DNA of 6,714 nucleotides from Chitinophagaceae bacterium (GTDB taxonomy: Bacteria > Bacteroidota > Bacteroidia > Chitinophagales > Chitinophagaceae). The stretch is from the NCBI GenBank assembly GCA_003136915.1, contig PLEB01000169.1, forward strand, positions 1-6,714, in the 5' to 3' direction. The position numbers and the translations under genes were made by a program. The notes under the pieces were generated by a model. It was given only the letters and a program-made list of their open reading frames with translations. It had not been told where the DNA came from and made no database searches. Each line of letters starts with the position of its first letter. Position 1 is the stretch's first letter. Of this stretch, positions 1-6,321 are shown piece after piece.

Positions 1-1
1 A

Positions 2-433
2 ATTCCGCTGATTGCTTTTTTCCAGGGTACTGTCGCCCTGATTGCCTACCTGGTGCTGGGCATAGACCAGCCCTTTCTTTGGTATGCCCTCACCTGTTTT
101 ACCTGCATGGTACCCGTTGTCGGTTCGGCCCTTTCTTATGTGCCCTTGTCAATTATTCTTTTTGCCAATGGAGAAACGGCAAAAGGATTTATTCTTATAA
201 TCTATGGATTGGTCATTATGGGTTCTGTAGATAATATATTCCGCTTCTGGCTGCAAAGAAAAATAGGAGATGTGCATCCGCTGATCACTGTTTTTGGGGT
301 GATCATCGGTGTTCCTTTGTTTGGGTTTATCGGTCTTATTTTTGGTCCGCTGCTCATTTCCCTATTCATTTTACTCATGCGTATTTACCATGTGGAATTT
401 ATCGCACAGGAGGAAGAAATTTCTTTACCCTGA
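2..433 (+). CDS. AI-2E family (PerM-like) transporter, C-terminal part
   Basis: Partial gene: the reading frame is open from base 2 and stops at TGA 431-433, leaving 143 residues; the real start lies left of the window. The visible part is almost entirely hydrophobic helices, roughly residues 1-21, 25-57, 61-77 and 95-127. Between them is a short polar loop containing 'FRFWLQRKIGDVHPL'. The closing pattern, a Gly/Pro-rich helix pair ('IIGVPLFGFIGLIFGPLL') followed by a short charged tail, is characteristic of the C-terminal end of the AI-2E/PerM (formerly UPF0118) inner-membrane family. Members have been linked to autoinducer-2 export or to cation/proton antiport, so the substrate cannot be told from sequence. 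The GTG at 53 is an internal codon, not the start. The gene ends 13 bases from the convergent histidine kinase gene, so its transcript must end inside or beyond that gene. Confidence 0.88.
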   Translation: MPLIAFFQGTVALIAYLVLGIDQPFLWYALTCFTCMVPVVGSALSYVPLSIILFANGETAKGFILIIYGLVIMGSVDNIFRFWLQRKIGDVHPLITVFGVIIGVPLFGFIGLIFGPLLISLFILLMRIYHVEFIAQEEEISLP

Positions 434-446
434 ACGCGCTTCGCTT

Positions 447-1709
447 TCAAAACCTCACAGTAAAAAAGTGCATGTGTGCATCGAATACATAAGAAAGCTG
501 AAATTTATACATATCACATATCCTTTTAACAATGGCAAGCCCCAGACCGGTGCTTGCTGAATCACTGCTTTCCTTATAAAAACGGTTGAAGACTTTTTGA
601 GCATCAAGAGGTTTATCGATGCCGGTATTGCTGATCGTAACAAAGCCAGGTCCTGTTTCTACCAGGAGGGTACCTCCCGTAATATTATGCCGGATAGCAT
701 TGGAAACTAAGTTGGAAATAAGGATTTCCATTAAAGCGATATTGCATTGTGCGACCGGCCGGGCTTCAAATTTTTCAATCCTCCTGATTTTTCTTTTTTC
801 CAGGTAATCATGAAAAGAATCGAGTTGAGCCACGAGTATTTCTTCAATGTCCGCAGCGGCGGCGGGGGCATACTCGTTGTTTTCTATTCTTGTAAGCAAC
901 AACAGGGACTTGTTCAAACGGATCAGCCTTTGAATGCTGGCCTCAAGCTCGCTGATGAGGACTGCCTGGTCCTCCGTTAAAGGAACCGTTTGCATCAGCA
1001 ATTCCAACTGTCCCTGAATGATGGCCAGCGGCGTTTGCATTTCATGAGATGCATTTTCGGTAAACTCTTTTTGCTGCAAATAGATTTCGTAATTTCTGTT
1101 TAGCAGGTTTTTGATTACCTGATTCAGTTCATTGAATTCACTGATCCTGCTTGACTTTAATGTGAGTTCATTATTTTTATTCAGATCGTAATGCTGCATT
1201 TCATTCAAGAGGCTGTAGAATGGCATCCAGATCTTTTTGGATGTACGGCGGTTTATCCATAGAATACCTGTCATAAGCAAGATCAGCAAAATAGCCTGAA
1301 CGATCATGATGCTTCCCAACAGATCTTCGTTTTCTACCAGGGAACTGCTGATAACCAGTTTATAAGACTGACCATTCACGGAAATGGTACCGGCAATTTC
1401 GCGATAGGGATCTTCATCGCGGTGGTGCCTGGGATTGGTTACATACCTGGTATAAATAGAATCGGAAGCTGGTCCTGGTTCTGTGTAAAGGGAAATATCC
1501 TTATCCAGGCCTGCCCAAATTTCCAGTTCCTGCTTCGAATGAATAGAGGAGAGGTTGTTCCGGATTTCTCTCATTTGGGACTTCAGGGAGTGATCCACTG
1601 CGTGAAGCAATACATGGCGGACAACTACGTAAAATAATGGAATGGTGATCAGTAAAATGATGGAGGAATATACCAGGTAACTTCGTATTGTTTTATTGAG
1701 CAGTTTCAT
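447..1709 (-). CDS. Sensor histidine kinase (HisKA-HATPase_c), inner membrane
   Basis: Membrane histidine kinase of 420 residues from the ATG at 1709; numbering below uses that start. Transmembrane helix 1 spans about residues 10-33. A periplasmic sensor segment of about 95 residues with no recognised fold follows, then helix 2 at about 129-153. Next is a degenerate HAMP-like linker and then the HisKA helix with H-box 'NASHEMQTPLA', where His222 is the expected phosphorylation site. The ATPase domain shows the N-box with Asn333 and Asn337, an F-box 'FNRFYK' near 374, and the G2 box 'TGLGLAI' near 387. In the G1 box the usual DxG is NTG (Asn361), a variant I believe is frequent in Bacteroidota kinases. 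A TTG at 1715 overlaps the regulator's stop codon and would add two residues. The ATG is preferred because GAGG lies 7 bases upstream of it but only 1 base from the TTG. The kinase is surely co-transcribed with the regulator upstream; its stimulus is unknown. Confidence 0.95.
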   Translation of the reverse strand: MKLLNKTIRSYLVYSSIILLITIPLFYVVVRHVLLHAVDHSLKSQMREIRNNLSSIHSKQELEIWAGLDKDISLYTEPGPASDSIYTRYVTNPRHHRDEDPYREIAGTISVNGQSYKLVISSSLVENEDLLGSIMIVQAILLILLMTGILWINRRTSKKIWMPFYSLLNEMQHYDLNKNNELTLKSSRISEFNELNQVIKNLLNRNYEIYLQQKEFTENASHEMQTPLAIIQGQLELLMQTVPLTEDQAVLISELEASIQRLIRLNKSLLLLTRIENNEYAPAAAADIEEILVAQLDSFHDYLEKRKIRRIEKFEARPVAQCNIALMEILISNLVSNAIRHNITGGTLLVETGPGFVTISNTGIDKPLDAQKVFNRFYKESSDSASTGLGLAIVKRICDMYKFQLSYVFDAHMHFFTVRF

Positions 1710-1711
1710 GG

Positions 1712-2386
1712 TCAAACCTCAAACTTATAGCCGATCGCGTATAAAGATCTGATATTATCGCGATAGCCTCCCAGGCTCAGTTTCTTTTTCAGGTTTTTCA
1801 TGTGCGTATAAATGAAATCGAAATTGTCAAAGATCTCTGCGCCGTCACCAGAAAGGTGCTCTGCGATCGCCATTTTGGATACGACCTTATTTTTATTTGA
1901 AGCGAGATATAGCAGGAGTTCATATTCCTTACGGGTCAGATCGACCGGTTTTCCGTTTACAAAAACGGTTTTTGCAAGCAGGTCGATAACGAGTTCATTG
2001 AATGTAAGCAGGTTTTGACCATCGAAATACCTCCTCCTGATCACCGCGGAAATCCTGGCGTTCAATTCTGACAGATGAAATGGCTTAACCAGATAATCAT
2101 CCGCACCAAGGTTTAAACCCTGGATCCGGTCACTGATGGAGTCTTTTGCGGAAATAATAATTACGCCGTCGGCTTTCTTGTCTTTTTTCAATTCATGCAG
2201 CAGGGTCAGCCCGTTTCCGCCGGGAAGGGTTACATCCAGCAGGATGCAGTCATAGTCAAATCCTTCTATTTTTTGCCTCGCGGTCTGGAAATCTTCCGCT
2301 GTTTCACAGAGGTAATTTTCCGATTCCAGGTATCCCACCATGCTTTTTAGTAATTCCTTCTGATCTTCTATTATCAAAATCTTCAT
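1712..2386 (-). CDS. OmpR/PhoB-family response regulator
   Basis: DNA-binding response regulator of 224 residues, the normal length for the OmpR/PhoB family. The receiver domain (about 1-118) has the acidic pocket Glu7-Asp8, the phosphoacceptor Asp51 in 'LLDVTLPGGNG', the switch Ser79 in 'IISA', and Lys101-Pro102 after 'GADDYLV'. The C-terminal winged helix (about 125-224) includes 'LTRKEYELLLYLASN' and ends with the hairpin 'RSLYAIGYKFEV'; this ending normally reads RGxGY, and here the first Gly is Ala. The partner is the histidine kinase whose ATG begins 2 bases after this stop codon, so translational coupling is likely. The ATG at 2386 has no clear Shine-Dalgarno sequence, as is usual in Bacteroidota. 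A phased 7-bp direct repeat at 2420-2437 lies 34-51 bases upstream and is a candidate autoregulatory site. The regulon cannot be deduced from sequence. Confidence 0.96.
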   Translation of the reverse strand: MKILIIEDQKELLKSMVGYLESENYLCETAEDFQTARQKIEGFDYDCILLDVTLPGGNGLTLLHELKKDKKADGVIIISAKDSISDRIQGLNLGADDYLVKPFHLSELNARISAVIRRRYFDGQNLLTFNELVIDLLAKTVFVNGKPVDLTRKEYELLLYLASNKNKVVSKMAIAEHLSGDGAEIFDNFDFIYTHMKNLKKKLSLGGYRDNIRSLYAIGYKFEV

Positions 2387-2419
2387 GGCTGACGTTAAAT
2401 GTAAAATAAAATGAATAAA

Positions 2420-2437
2420 CTGAAGGGAATCTGAAGG
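2420..2437. promoter_or_regulatory. Phased direct repeat, candidate response-regulator binding site
   Basis: Two identical 7-mers CTGAAGG (2420-2426 and 2431-2437) are separated by 4 bases, giving an 11-bp period. OmpR/PhoB-family regulators are known to bind head-to-tail to 7-bp direct repeats with about 4-bp spacers (the pho-box layout). The site lies 34-51 bases upstream of an OmpR/PhoB-family regulator gene. A weaker third unit, CGGAACC at 2442-2448, falls in the same phase but matches only 4 of 7 bases. Binding is inferred from layout alone. Confidence 0.45.
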
Positions 2438-2620
2438 ACGCCGGAACCCGTCATGGGAATGGACAATTTCGTTGGTCTCCAGGCGGAACGACCGGTTTAT
2501 TCCCCCGGCTTTGCGAACCCCTGGTATAAGGGATGTTCAGGTTTAGCCTGGAATTTTCCGGCATCTACCGAATTTAAAATGTTCATCCTGTTGAGATTAT
2601 TATGGTTGCCAGGGATCAAT

Positions 2621-2628
2621 TATTTTTG
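2621..2628 (+). promoter_or_regulatory. Candidate -7 promoter element for the beta-barrel gene
   Basis: TATTTTTG matches the Bacteroidota housekeeping -7 consensus TAnnTTTG exactly. No convincing TTTG -33 box is found 19-21 bases upstream, where the sequence is ATTA-like. Transcription would start near 2634 and leave a 5' leader of about 85 bases. An alternative is a TATAAT at 2665-2670, which also lacks a good upstream box. The element is short and occurs in AT-rich DNA, so chance is a real possibility. Confidence 0.3.
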
Positions 2629-2720
2629 GAACGAAGCAATAAAAAGCTTCCTTTCACTGTCTTGTATAATCTGAGTCAGGCCGCCAAATTCGGAAAGTGT
2701 TAAAATTAAAAGAGATTTTT

Positions 2721-3314
2721 ATGAAAAAGATGTTCTTAGTGTTATTGGCAGGTTCTTTAATCACAGCAGCTCAGGCGCAAATTAAATTGGGTATCAAAGG
2801 GGGCGTTAATTTTTCTACCATCAATAGTGAGGATTTTGGGAAAGTCAGCATGATCACCGGTTTTCATCTGGGGGCCTTGGCCTCGCTGCCTTTAATAAGT
2901 CATTTCAGCCTGCAGCCGGAGTTATTCTATTCTGCAGAGGGAGCCAAATCCACCGAACCGGGTGTTACGGCAAATTTGAATATGAACTATTTGAATTTCC
3001 CGGTGCTCCTGAAATATGACCATCCTTTTGGTTTCTTCGCAGAAACGGGACCACAGGTTGGATCGCTATTGGCCGCCAAACTAAAATTCCCTGAATTTAA
3101 TGAGGATGAAAAATCCGGCTTTAAGTCAACAGATTGGTCATGGGCATTTGGCGTGGGCTATTTCTTCAAAGACCTTGGTCTTGGAATTGATGCCCGCTTT
3201 AACCTGGGGCTGTCGAATTTTTATAGTCTAAGCTACAATGGGCAGGCAAGCAACAATGTTTTCCAGGTTGGCGTGTTTTGTCTTTTCGGATTAAAGGCCA
3301 CAAATAATCATTAA
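2721..3314 (+). CDS. Outer-membrane beta-barrel protein (PorT-like, OMP_b-brl_2 type)
   Basis: Small outer-membrane protein of 197 residues from the ATG at 2721. An Sec signal peptide occupies residues 1-19 (Lys2-Lys3, hydrophobic core, 'AQA' before the cut), with mature Gln20 as is typical in Bacteroidota. The mature part alternates amphipathic strands and turns: 'IKLGIKGGVNFS', 'FHLGALASLPL', 'FSLQPELFYS', 'NYLNFPVLLKY', 'FFAETGPQVG', 'WAFGVGYFF', 'LGIDARFNLGLSN', and a final strand 'VFQVGVFCLFGLK'. 'LQPELFYS..G' and 'YLNFPVLLKY' are hallmarks of the PorT / outer-membrane beta-barrel family (PF13568), predicted as an eight-stranded barrel. PorT itself supports type IX secretion, but most members, including this one, have no assigned role. 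An in-frame GTG at 2697 would place eight polar residues before the signal peptide; the ATG, with AGAG 6 bases upstream, is preferred. Confidence 0.9.
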   Translation: MKKMFLVLLAGSLITAAQAQIKLGIKGGVNFSTINSEDFGKVSMITGFHLGALASLPLISHFSLQPELFYSAEGAKSTEPGVTANLNMNYLNFPVLLKYDHPFGFFAETGPQVGSLLAAKLKFPEFNEDEKSGFKSTDWSWAFGVGYFFKDLGLGIDARFNLGLSNFYSLSYNGQASNNVFQVGVFCLFGLKATNNH

Positions 3315-3373
3315 AAATTGGGAACAACTTTGTGTAAATAATGAGGTAAACCGCGGGGTGGAAAATAATTGTA

Positions 3374-4324
3374 ATGAAGAAAAGGCCATTGGGAAGTTCA
3401 GGCATTGAAGTAGCACCGCTTGCATTCGGTGGGAATGTATTTGGCTGGACCATTGACGAAAAACAATCATTCATGCTGCTGGATGCATTCCTGGCAGCGG
3501 GATTTAATTTAATTGACACAGCTGATGTTTATTCCCGCTGGGTTCCGGGGAATAAGGGTGGGGAATCAGAGACCATCATTGGAAATTGGATGAGGCTCAG
3601 GGGAAACCGGGATAAGGTAATTGTCGCAACAAAAGTGGGTCATGATATAGGGCAGGGGAAAAAAGATCTTTCGGAAAAACATATTCTTCAGGCGGTAGAA
3701 AAATCCCTGCAACGGCTGCAAACGGATTATATTGATCTTTACCAATCTCATTACGATGATCCGCCAACGCCCGTCGCGGAGACACTGGAAGCATATGCGA
3801 AATTGGTGAAAGAGGGGAAAGTGCGACTCATCGGGGCCTCCAACTTTACTCCGGAGAGATTGCTCCGCTCGTTGGAAGCGAGTAAGCAACACGGTTATCC
3901 TTCATATCAAACCCTTCAGCCTTTATACAATTTATATGACCGGGAAATATTTGAAAAAGAACTTGAGCCTATTTGTGTTGAACATGGTATCGGGGTGATC
4001 AGTTATTATTCCCTGGCCAGCGGATTTTTGACGGGAAAATACCGAAGCGAGGAGGACCTCAGCACAAGTGCCAGGGGGGCAGGGAATAAAAAATATTTAA
4101 ATGAGAAAGGCTTTCGGATCTTATCTGCTTTGGATAAGGTGGCTGAAAAGTTTAAAAGCACTCCGGCAAGCATTTCCATTGCCTGGTTATTGGCGGGACA
4201 CTCAGTAACCGCCCCAATTGCCAGCGCAACCAGCATCGAACAGCTCGGTTCTCTCATAAATGCAACCCAAATAAACCTGGATGCCGATTCCATGATTTTA
4301 CTAAATAATGCCAGCGATTGGTAG
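3374..4324 (+). CDS. Aldo/keto reductase
   Basis: NAD(P)H-dependent oxidoreductase of the aldo/keto reductase superfamily, 316 residues, full length for the family and predicted cytoplasmic. It opens with 'LGSSGIEVAPLAFGGNVFGW', the N-terminal family signature. The catalytic tetrad is complete: Asp48 and Tyr53 in 'DTADVYSRW', Lys87 in 'VATKVG', and His126 in 'LYQSHYDD'. Cofactor-binding stretches are visible at 'GASNF' (154-158), 'YYSLASGFLTGKY' (211-223) and 'ASATSIEQL' (283-291). Such enzymes reduce aldehydes, ketones or quinones; the substrate cannot be read from the sequence. It begins 59 bases after the beta-barrel gene on the same strand, so readthrough is possible. It ends 11 bases from the convergent hydrolase gene. 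A shared role with the neighbouring dioxygenase cluster in carbonyl or quinone stress is only a guess from proximity. Confidence 0.95.
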   Translation: MKKRPLGSSGIEVAPLAFGGNVFGWTIDEKQSFMLLDAFLAAGFNLIDTADVYSRWVPGNKGGESETIIGNWMRLRGNRDKVIVATKVGHDIGQGKKDLSEKHILQAVEKSLQRLQTDYIDLYQSHYDDPPTPVAETLEAYAKLVKEGKVRLIGASNFTPERLLRSLEASKQHGYPSYQTLQPLYNLYDREIFEKELEPICVEHGIGVISYYSLASGFLTGKYRSEEDLSTSARGAGNKKYLNEKGFRILSALDKVAEKFKSTPASISIAWLLAGHSVTAPIASATSIEQLGSLINATQINLDADSMILLNNASDW

Positions 4325-4335
4325 GGGATCTTCCA

Positions 4336-4977
4336 TTAATGCTGCGGATCATAAACCAGTTTGTTCGCCATATCAATTTCATCCTGGTTGATCGTATGGC
4401 CCATATGAGGATATATTTTTTCTGTTACCGCGGCATGCATGCTTCTTAGGATTTGGGTTGTTGCCTTTACCCTCTCCACGGGCACATGAGGATCCGGATC
4501 ACTGGTGCCAATAAATATGGGTGTGCCATCAAAATCGCCTGAATAGTTTTCTGAATATATCTTATCTCCAATCAGCCCCCCCGTAAAGGCCGTTACACCT
4601 CCATATCGCCCGGCATTCCGCGCAATAAATTCCAGGACCAGACTGGCCCCCTGGGAGAATCCAAAAAAATAAATATGCTCCCGACCGATTCCCTGTTTGT
4701 TCAGATCCTCCAAAATTTCATTTATTAAGGTTAATGCAGAAGATAACCAGGGCTCATTTTGCGCAGGAGGCACTAAAAAAGAATAAGGGTACCAGGTGTT
4801 ATTGGCAGCCTGTGGTGCCAGAAGGGCAAAGTCTTTTACGTGCAAATGACTGGCAAAGGAAATAATACTTTCTGCAGTGGCGCCTCGCCCGTGAAGCATG
4901 ATTAAAACCTTTCCGGTTTGTGATAAACCGCTCCCTGCAGTAAAGATATTTTTATGATGAAATCGCACAGGATCCAT
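4336..4977 (-). CDS. Alpha/beta hydrolase, phospholipase/carboxylesterase family (MhqD-like)
   Basis: Serine hydrolase of 213 residues, normal length for the phospholipase/carboxylesterase family (PF02230), with no signal peptide. The oxyanion-hole loop is 'MLHGRGA' (27-33). The nucleophile is Ser108 in 'GFSQGA'. The acid is probably Asp162 in 'DPDPHVP' (Asp160 is the alternative), and the base is His194 in 'MGHTI'. The segment 'TWYPYSFLVP..NEPWLS' at about 61-79 is the lid region of this subgroup. It is the third gene of a - strand cluster and starts 14 bases after the acetyltransferase gene, so co-transcription is very likely. MhqD of Bacillus subtilis and Staphylococcus aureus, a member of the same hydrolase family, is encoded beside a ring-cleaving dioxygenase in quinone-stress operons. 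That context suggests action on products of ring cleavage or on quinone adducts; the true substrate is unknown. Confidence 0.92.
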   Translation of the reverse strand: MDPVRFHHKNIFTAGSGLSQTGKVLIMLHGRGATAESIISFASHLHVKDFALLAPQAANNTWYPYSFLVPPAQNEPWLSSALTLINEILEDLNKQGIGREHIYFFGFSQGASLVLEFIARNAGRYGGVTAFTGGLIGDKIYSENYSGDFDGTPIFIGTSDPDPHVPVERVKATTQILRSMHAAVTEKIYPHMGHTINQDEIDMANKLVYDPQH

Positions 4978-4991
4978 AGCTATGACCTTTT

Positions 4992-5291
4992 TTAAATGAC
5001 AGGCTTATACCATACATCATCATATTCCAGGGGATGGCGTCTGAACTGGGCAAGTACAAAAGGACATAGTGCAATTACCTTCAATCCGTTTTTGCGCGCG
5101 TAAGCCACCATCGAGTTTAATAATATTTTTGCCAACCCTTTTCCTTCGGCTTTTGCCGTCACTTCCGTATGATAAGCAGTGAGTTTGCCAGCAGAAATAC
5201 CAATATCCATTTCGGCGATCTGATCATTTCCATCAAGAATATAAAATGCTCCGCGCCCATTTTCATTTAATTTCAACCTGGGGTCTTCCAT
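4992..5291 (-). CDS. Minimal GNAT N-acetyltransferase (NATD1/YjdJ-like)
   Basis: Small protein of 99 residues matching the minimal GCN5-related acetyltransferase group (Acetyltransf_CG, PF14542; relatives are human NATD1, Arabidopsis At1g77540 and bacterial YjdJ). Diagnostic parts in order: 'HTEV' at 41-44; the acetyl-CoA pyrophosphate loop 'EGKGLAKILL' at 49-58; 'ARKNGLKVIALCPFV' at 65-79, with the conserved Cys76; and a closing 'HPLEYDD' at 86-92. The last motif is usually HPEY, so this protein appears to carry one extra Leu. The biological substrate of this group is not established. The gene begins 42 bases after the dioxygenase stop and ends 14 bases before the hydrolase start, which supports a three-gene operon. 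The ATG at 5291 has no clear Shine-Dalgarno sequence. Confidence 0.92.
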   Translation of the reverse strand: MEDPRLKLNENGRGAFYILDGNDQIAEMDIGISAGKLTAYHTEVTAKAEGKGLAKILLNSMVAYARKNGLKVIALCPFVLAQFRRHPLEYDDVWYKPVI

Positions 5292-5333
5292 AGTATTGAT
5301 TTAATTTGCTTGAACAACCGGATGGAGCCGCGT

Positions 5334-6266
5334 TTAAATTAACGGCAACACCCTTTCAATTTGCGCCCTGGCCTCTTCAAATTTCTTCGGCAATTTAAGA
5401 TGGGTGCCTAATTCATTCAGGGGTTCGTCCACCGTGAATCCGGGATTCTCTGTTGCAAGCTCAAACAAAACCCCTCCTGGTTCCCGGAAATAAACAGAGT
5501 AAAAATAATCGCGGTTGATCTTACCTGTCGGGTTCAGACCTCGATCCACAATTTTTTGCCTCATGGCCATTTGTACCTGTTCGTTTTGAACACGGAATGC
5601 CACATGATGATTGGTTCCCGCTGCAATATAACCTGCCGGCATTTCCGGTGATTGCAACAGGTCTACAATCGCTGCACTTTCAACAGCTTCGGTAATAAAT
5701 CGATATCGGTTGCCTTCCTGTTTGATTAATTTATACCCAAAAACATCAGTCAGTATTTCAGCAGTAGAATTCGTATTCTTCAGGCTGAGTGTGGTACTGT
5801 GAAACCCTTTTATTGCAACTGAAGCATTTACTTCATTGGTCTCCCAGGGTTTTCTTTTGTCTTCCCTTGCCGGAACGATAAGTTCAAGATGTAGACCATC
5901 CGGATCCTGTAATGAAAGGAATTTTTCTCCGAATCTTTCAGCAATATCCTGTTTTGCAATATTAAATTCTTTGAATCGCGCGGCCCAGAATGCCAGGCTC
6001 CCATCGGGAACAGAATAGCCAATGGACGTTGCCATGCCTGTTCCAATGCGGCCTTTAACCGCATCAGGCCAGGGGAAAAAGGTGGTTAGGGTTCCGGGCT
6101 CACCTGTTTCGTCTCCGAAATAAAAATGATAGGTACCCGGGTCGTCAAAATTTACGGTCTTTTTTACCAATCTCAGGCCGAGGATACTGGTATAAAATTC
6201 GACATTTCGCTTTGCATCGCTTGCAATAGCTGTGATATGGTGAAGACCGGTTATTGTATTTTCCAT
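5334..6266 (-). CDS. Ring-cleaving dioxygenase, VOC superfamily (MhqO/PcpA-like)
   Basis: Cytoplasmic protein of 310 residues, full length for the two-domain VOC ring-cleaving dioxygenases. Each half carries a vicinal-oxygen-chelate repeat: 'GLHHITAIASD' (7-17) to 'GLHLEL' (124-129) in the first, and 'GFHSTTLSL' (154-162) to 'GGVLFELATENPGF' (264-277) in the second. Likely Fe(II) or Mn(II) ligands are His9 or His10, His220 or His221 in 'TNHHVAF', and Glu269. This is the one-His-from-each-region plus one-Glu pattern of PcpA-type hydroquinone dioxygenases. The family includes MhqO/MhqE, which act in resistance to quinones and catechols by extradiol-type ring opening. It is the first gene of a - strand cluster followed by the acetyltransferase and the hydrolase. 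The ATG at 6266 lacks a Shine-Dalgarno sequence; a -7-like element and inverted repeat lie about 60-80 bases upstream. The exact aromatic substrate is not deducible. Confidence 0.94.
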   Translation of the reverse strand: MENTITGLHHITAIASDAKRNVEFYTSILGLRLVKKTVNFDDPGTYHFYFGDETGEPGTLTTFFPWPDAVKGRIGTGMATSIGYSVPDGSLAFWAARFKEFNIAKQDIAERFGEKFLSLQDPDGLHLELIVPAREDKRKPWETNEVNASVAIKGFHSTTLSLKNTNSTAEILTDVFGYKLIKQEGNRYRFITEAVESAAIVDLLQSPEMPAGYIAAGTNHHVAFRVQNEQVQMAMRQKIVDRGLNPTGKINRDYFYSVYFREPGGVLFELATENPGFTVDEPLNELGTHLKLPKKFEEARAQIERVLPLI

Positions 6267-6321
6267 AAATGATGTGGCATATAGCCAGCACTATAAGACC
6301 GGATCAATGCTATTTTCATTT

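Larger units (their letters stand above)
2387..2720. other. 334-base divergent intergenic region
   Basis: This stretch separates the response regulator gene (leaving to the left) from the beta-barrel gene (leaving to the right). It is AT-rich at both ends and closer to average in the middle. Two things stand out: a direct repeat of CTGAAGG with an 11-bp period near the regulator, and a TATTTTTG match to the Bacteroidota -7 element at 2621-2628 facing the beta-barrel gene. A 73-codon open frame at 2453-2674 shows no family resemblance or ribosome-binding site and is not called. No tRNA, transposon end or strong terminator hairpin was seen. Confidence 0.6.

Noticed and set aside
2401..2408. TATTTTAC on the - strand as a -7 element for the regulator gene
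   Set aside because: It matches only 6 of 8 positions of the motif and lies in an AT-rich run, so it is not called, although its position just downstream of the direct repeat is suitable.
2633..2650. GAAGC-N8-GCTTC hairpin upstream of the beta-barrel gene
   Set aside because: A 5-bp stem with an 8-base A-rich loop and no U tract is too weak to call as a terminator or riboswitch.
2453..2674. 73-codon + strand open frame between the regulator and the beta-barrel gene
   Set aside because: It has no recognisable family, no ribosome-binding site, unusual Trp/Cys-rich composition, and lies where promoters are expected. Most likely a chance frame.
3199..3892. Several - strand open frames of 65-108 codons across the beta-barrel and reductase genes
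   Set aside because: They are antisense shadows of genes with complete motifs and show no protein-like signature.
5301..5342. TTAATTT / AAATTAA inverted repeat between the dioxygenase and acetyltransferase genes
   Set aside because: The arms are all A/T and 28 bases apart, one covers the dioxygenase stop codon, and there is no T tract; not a convincing terminator or processing site.
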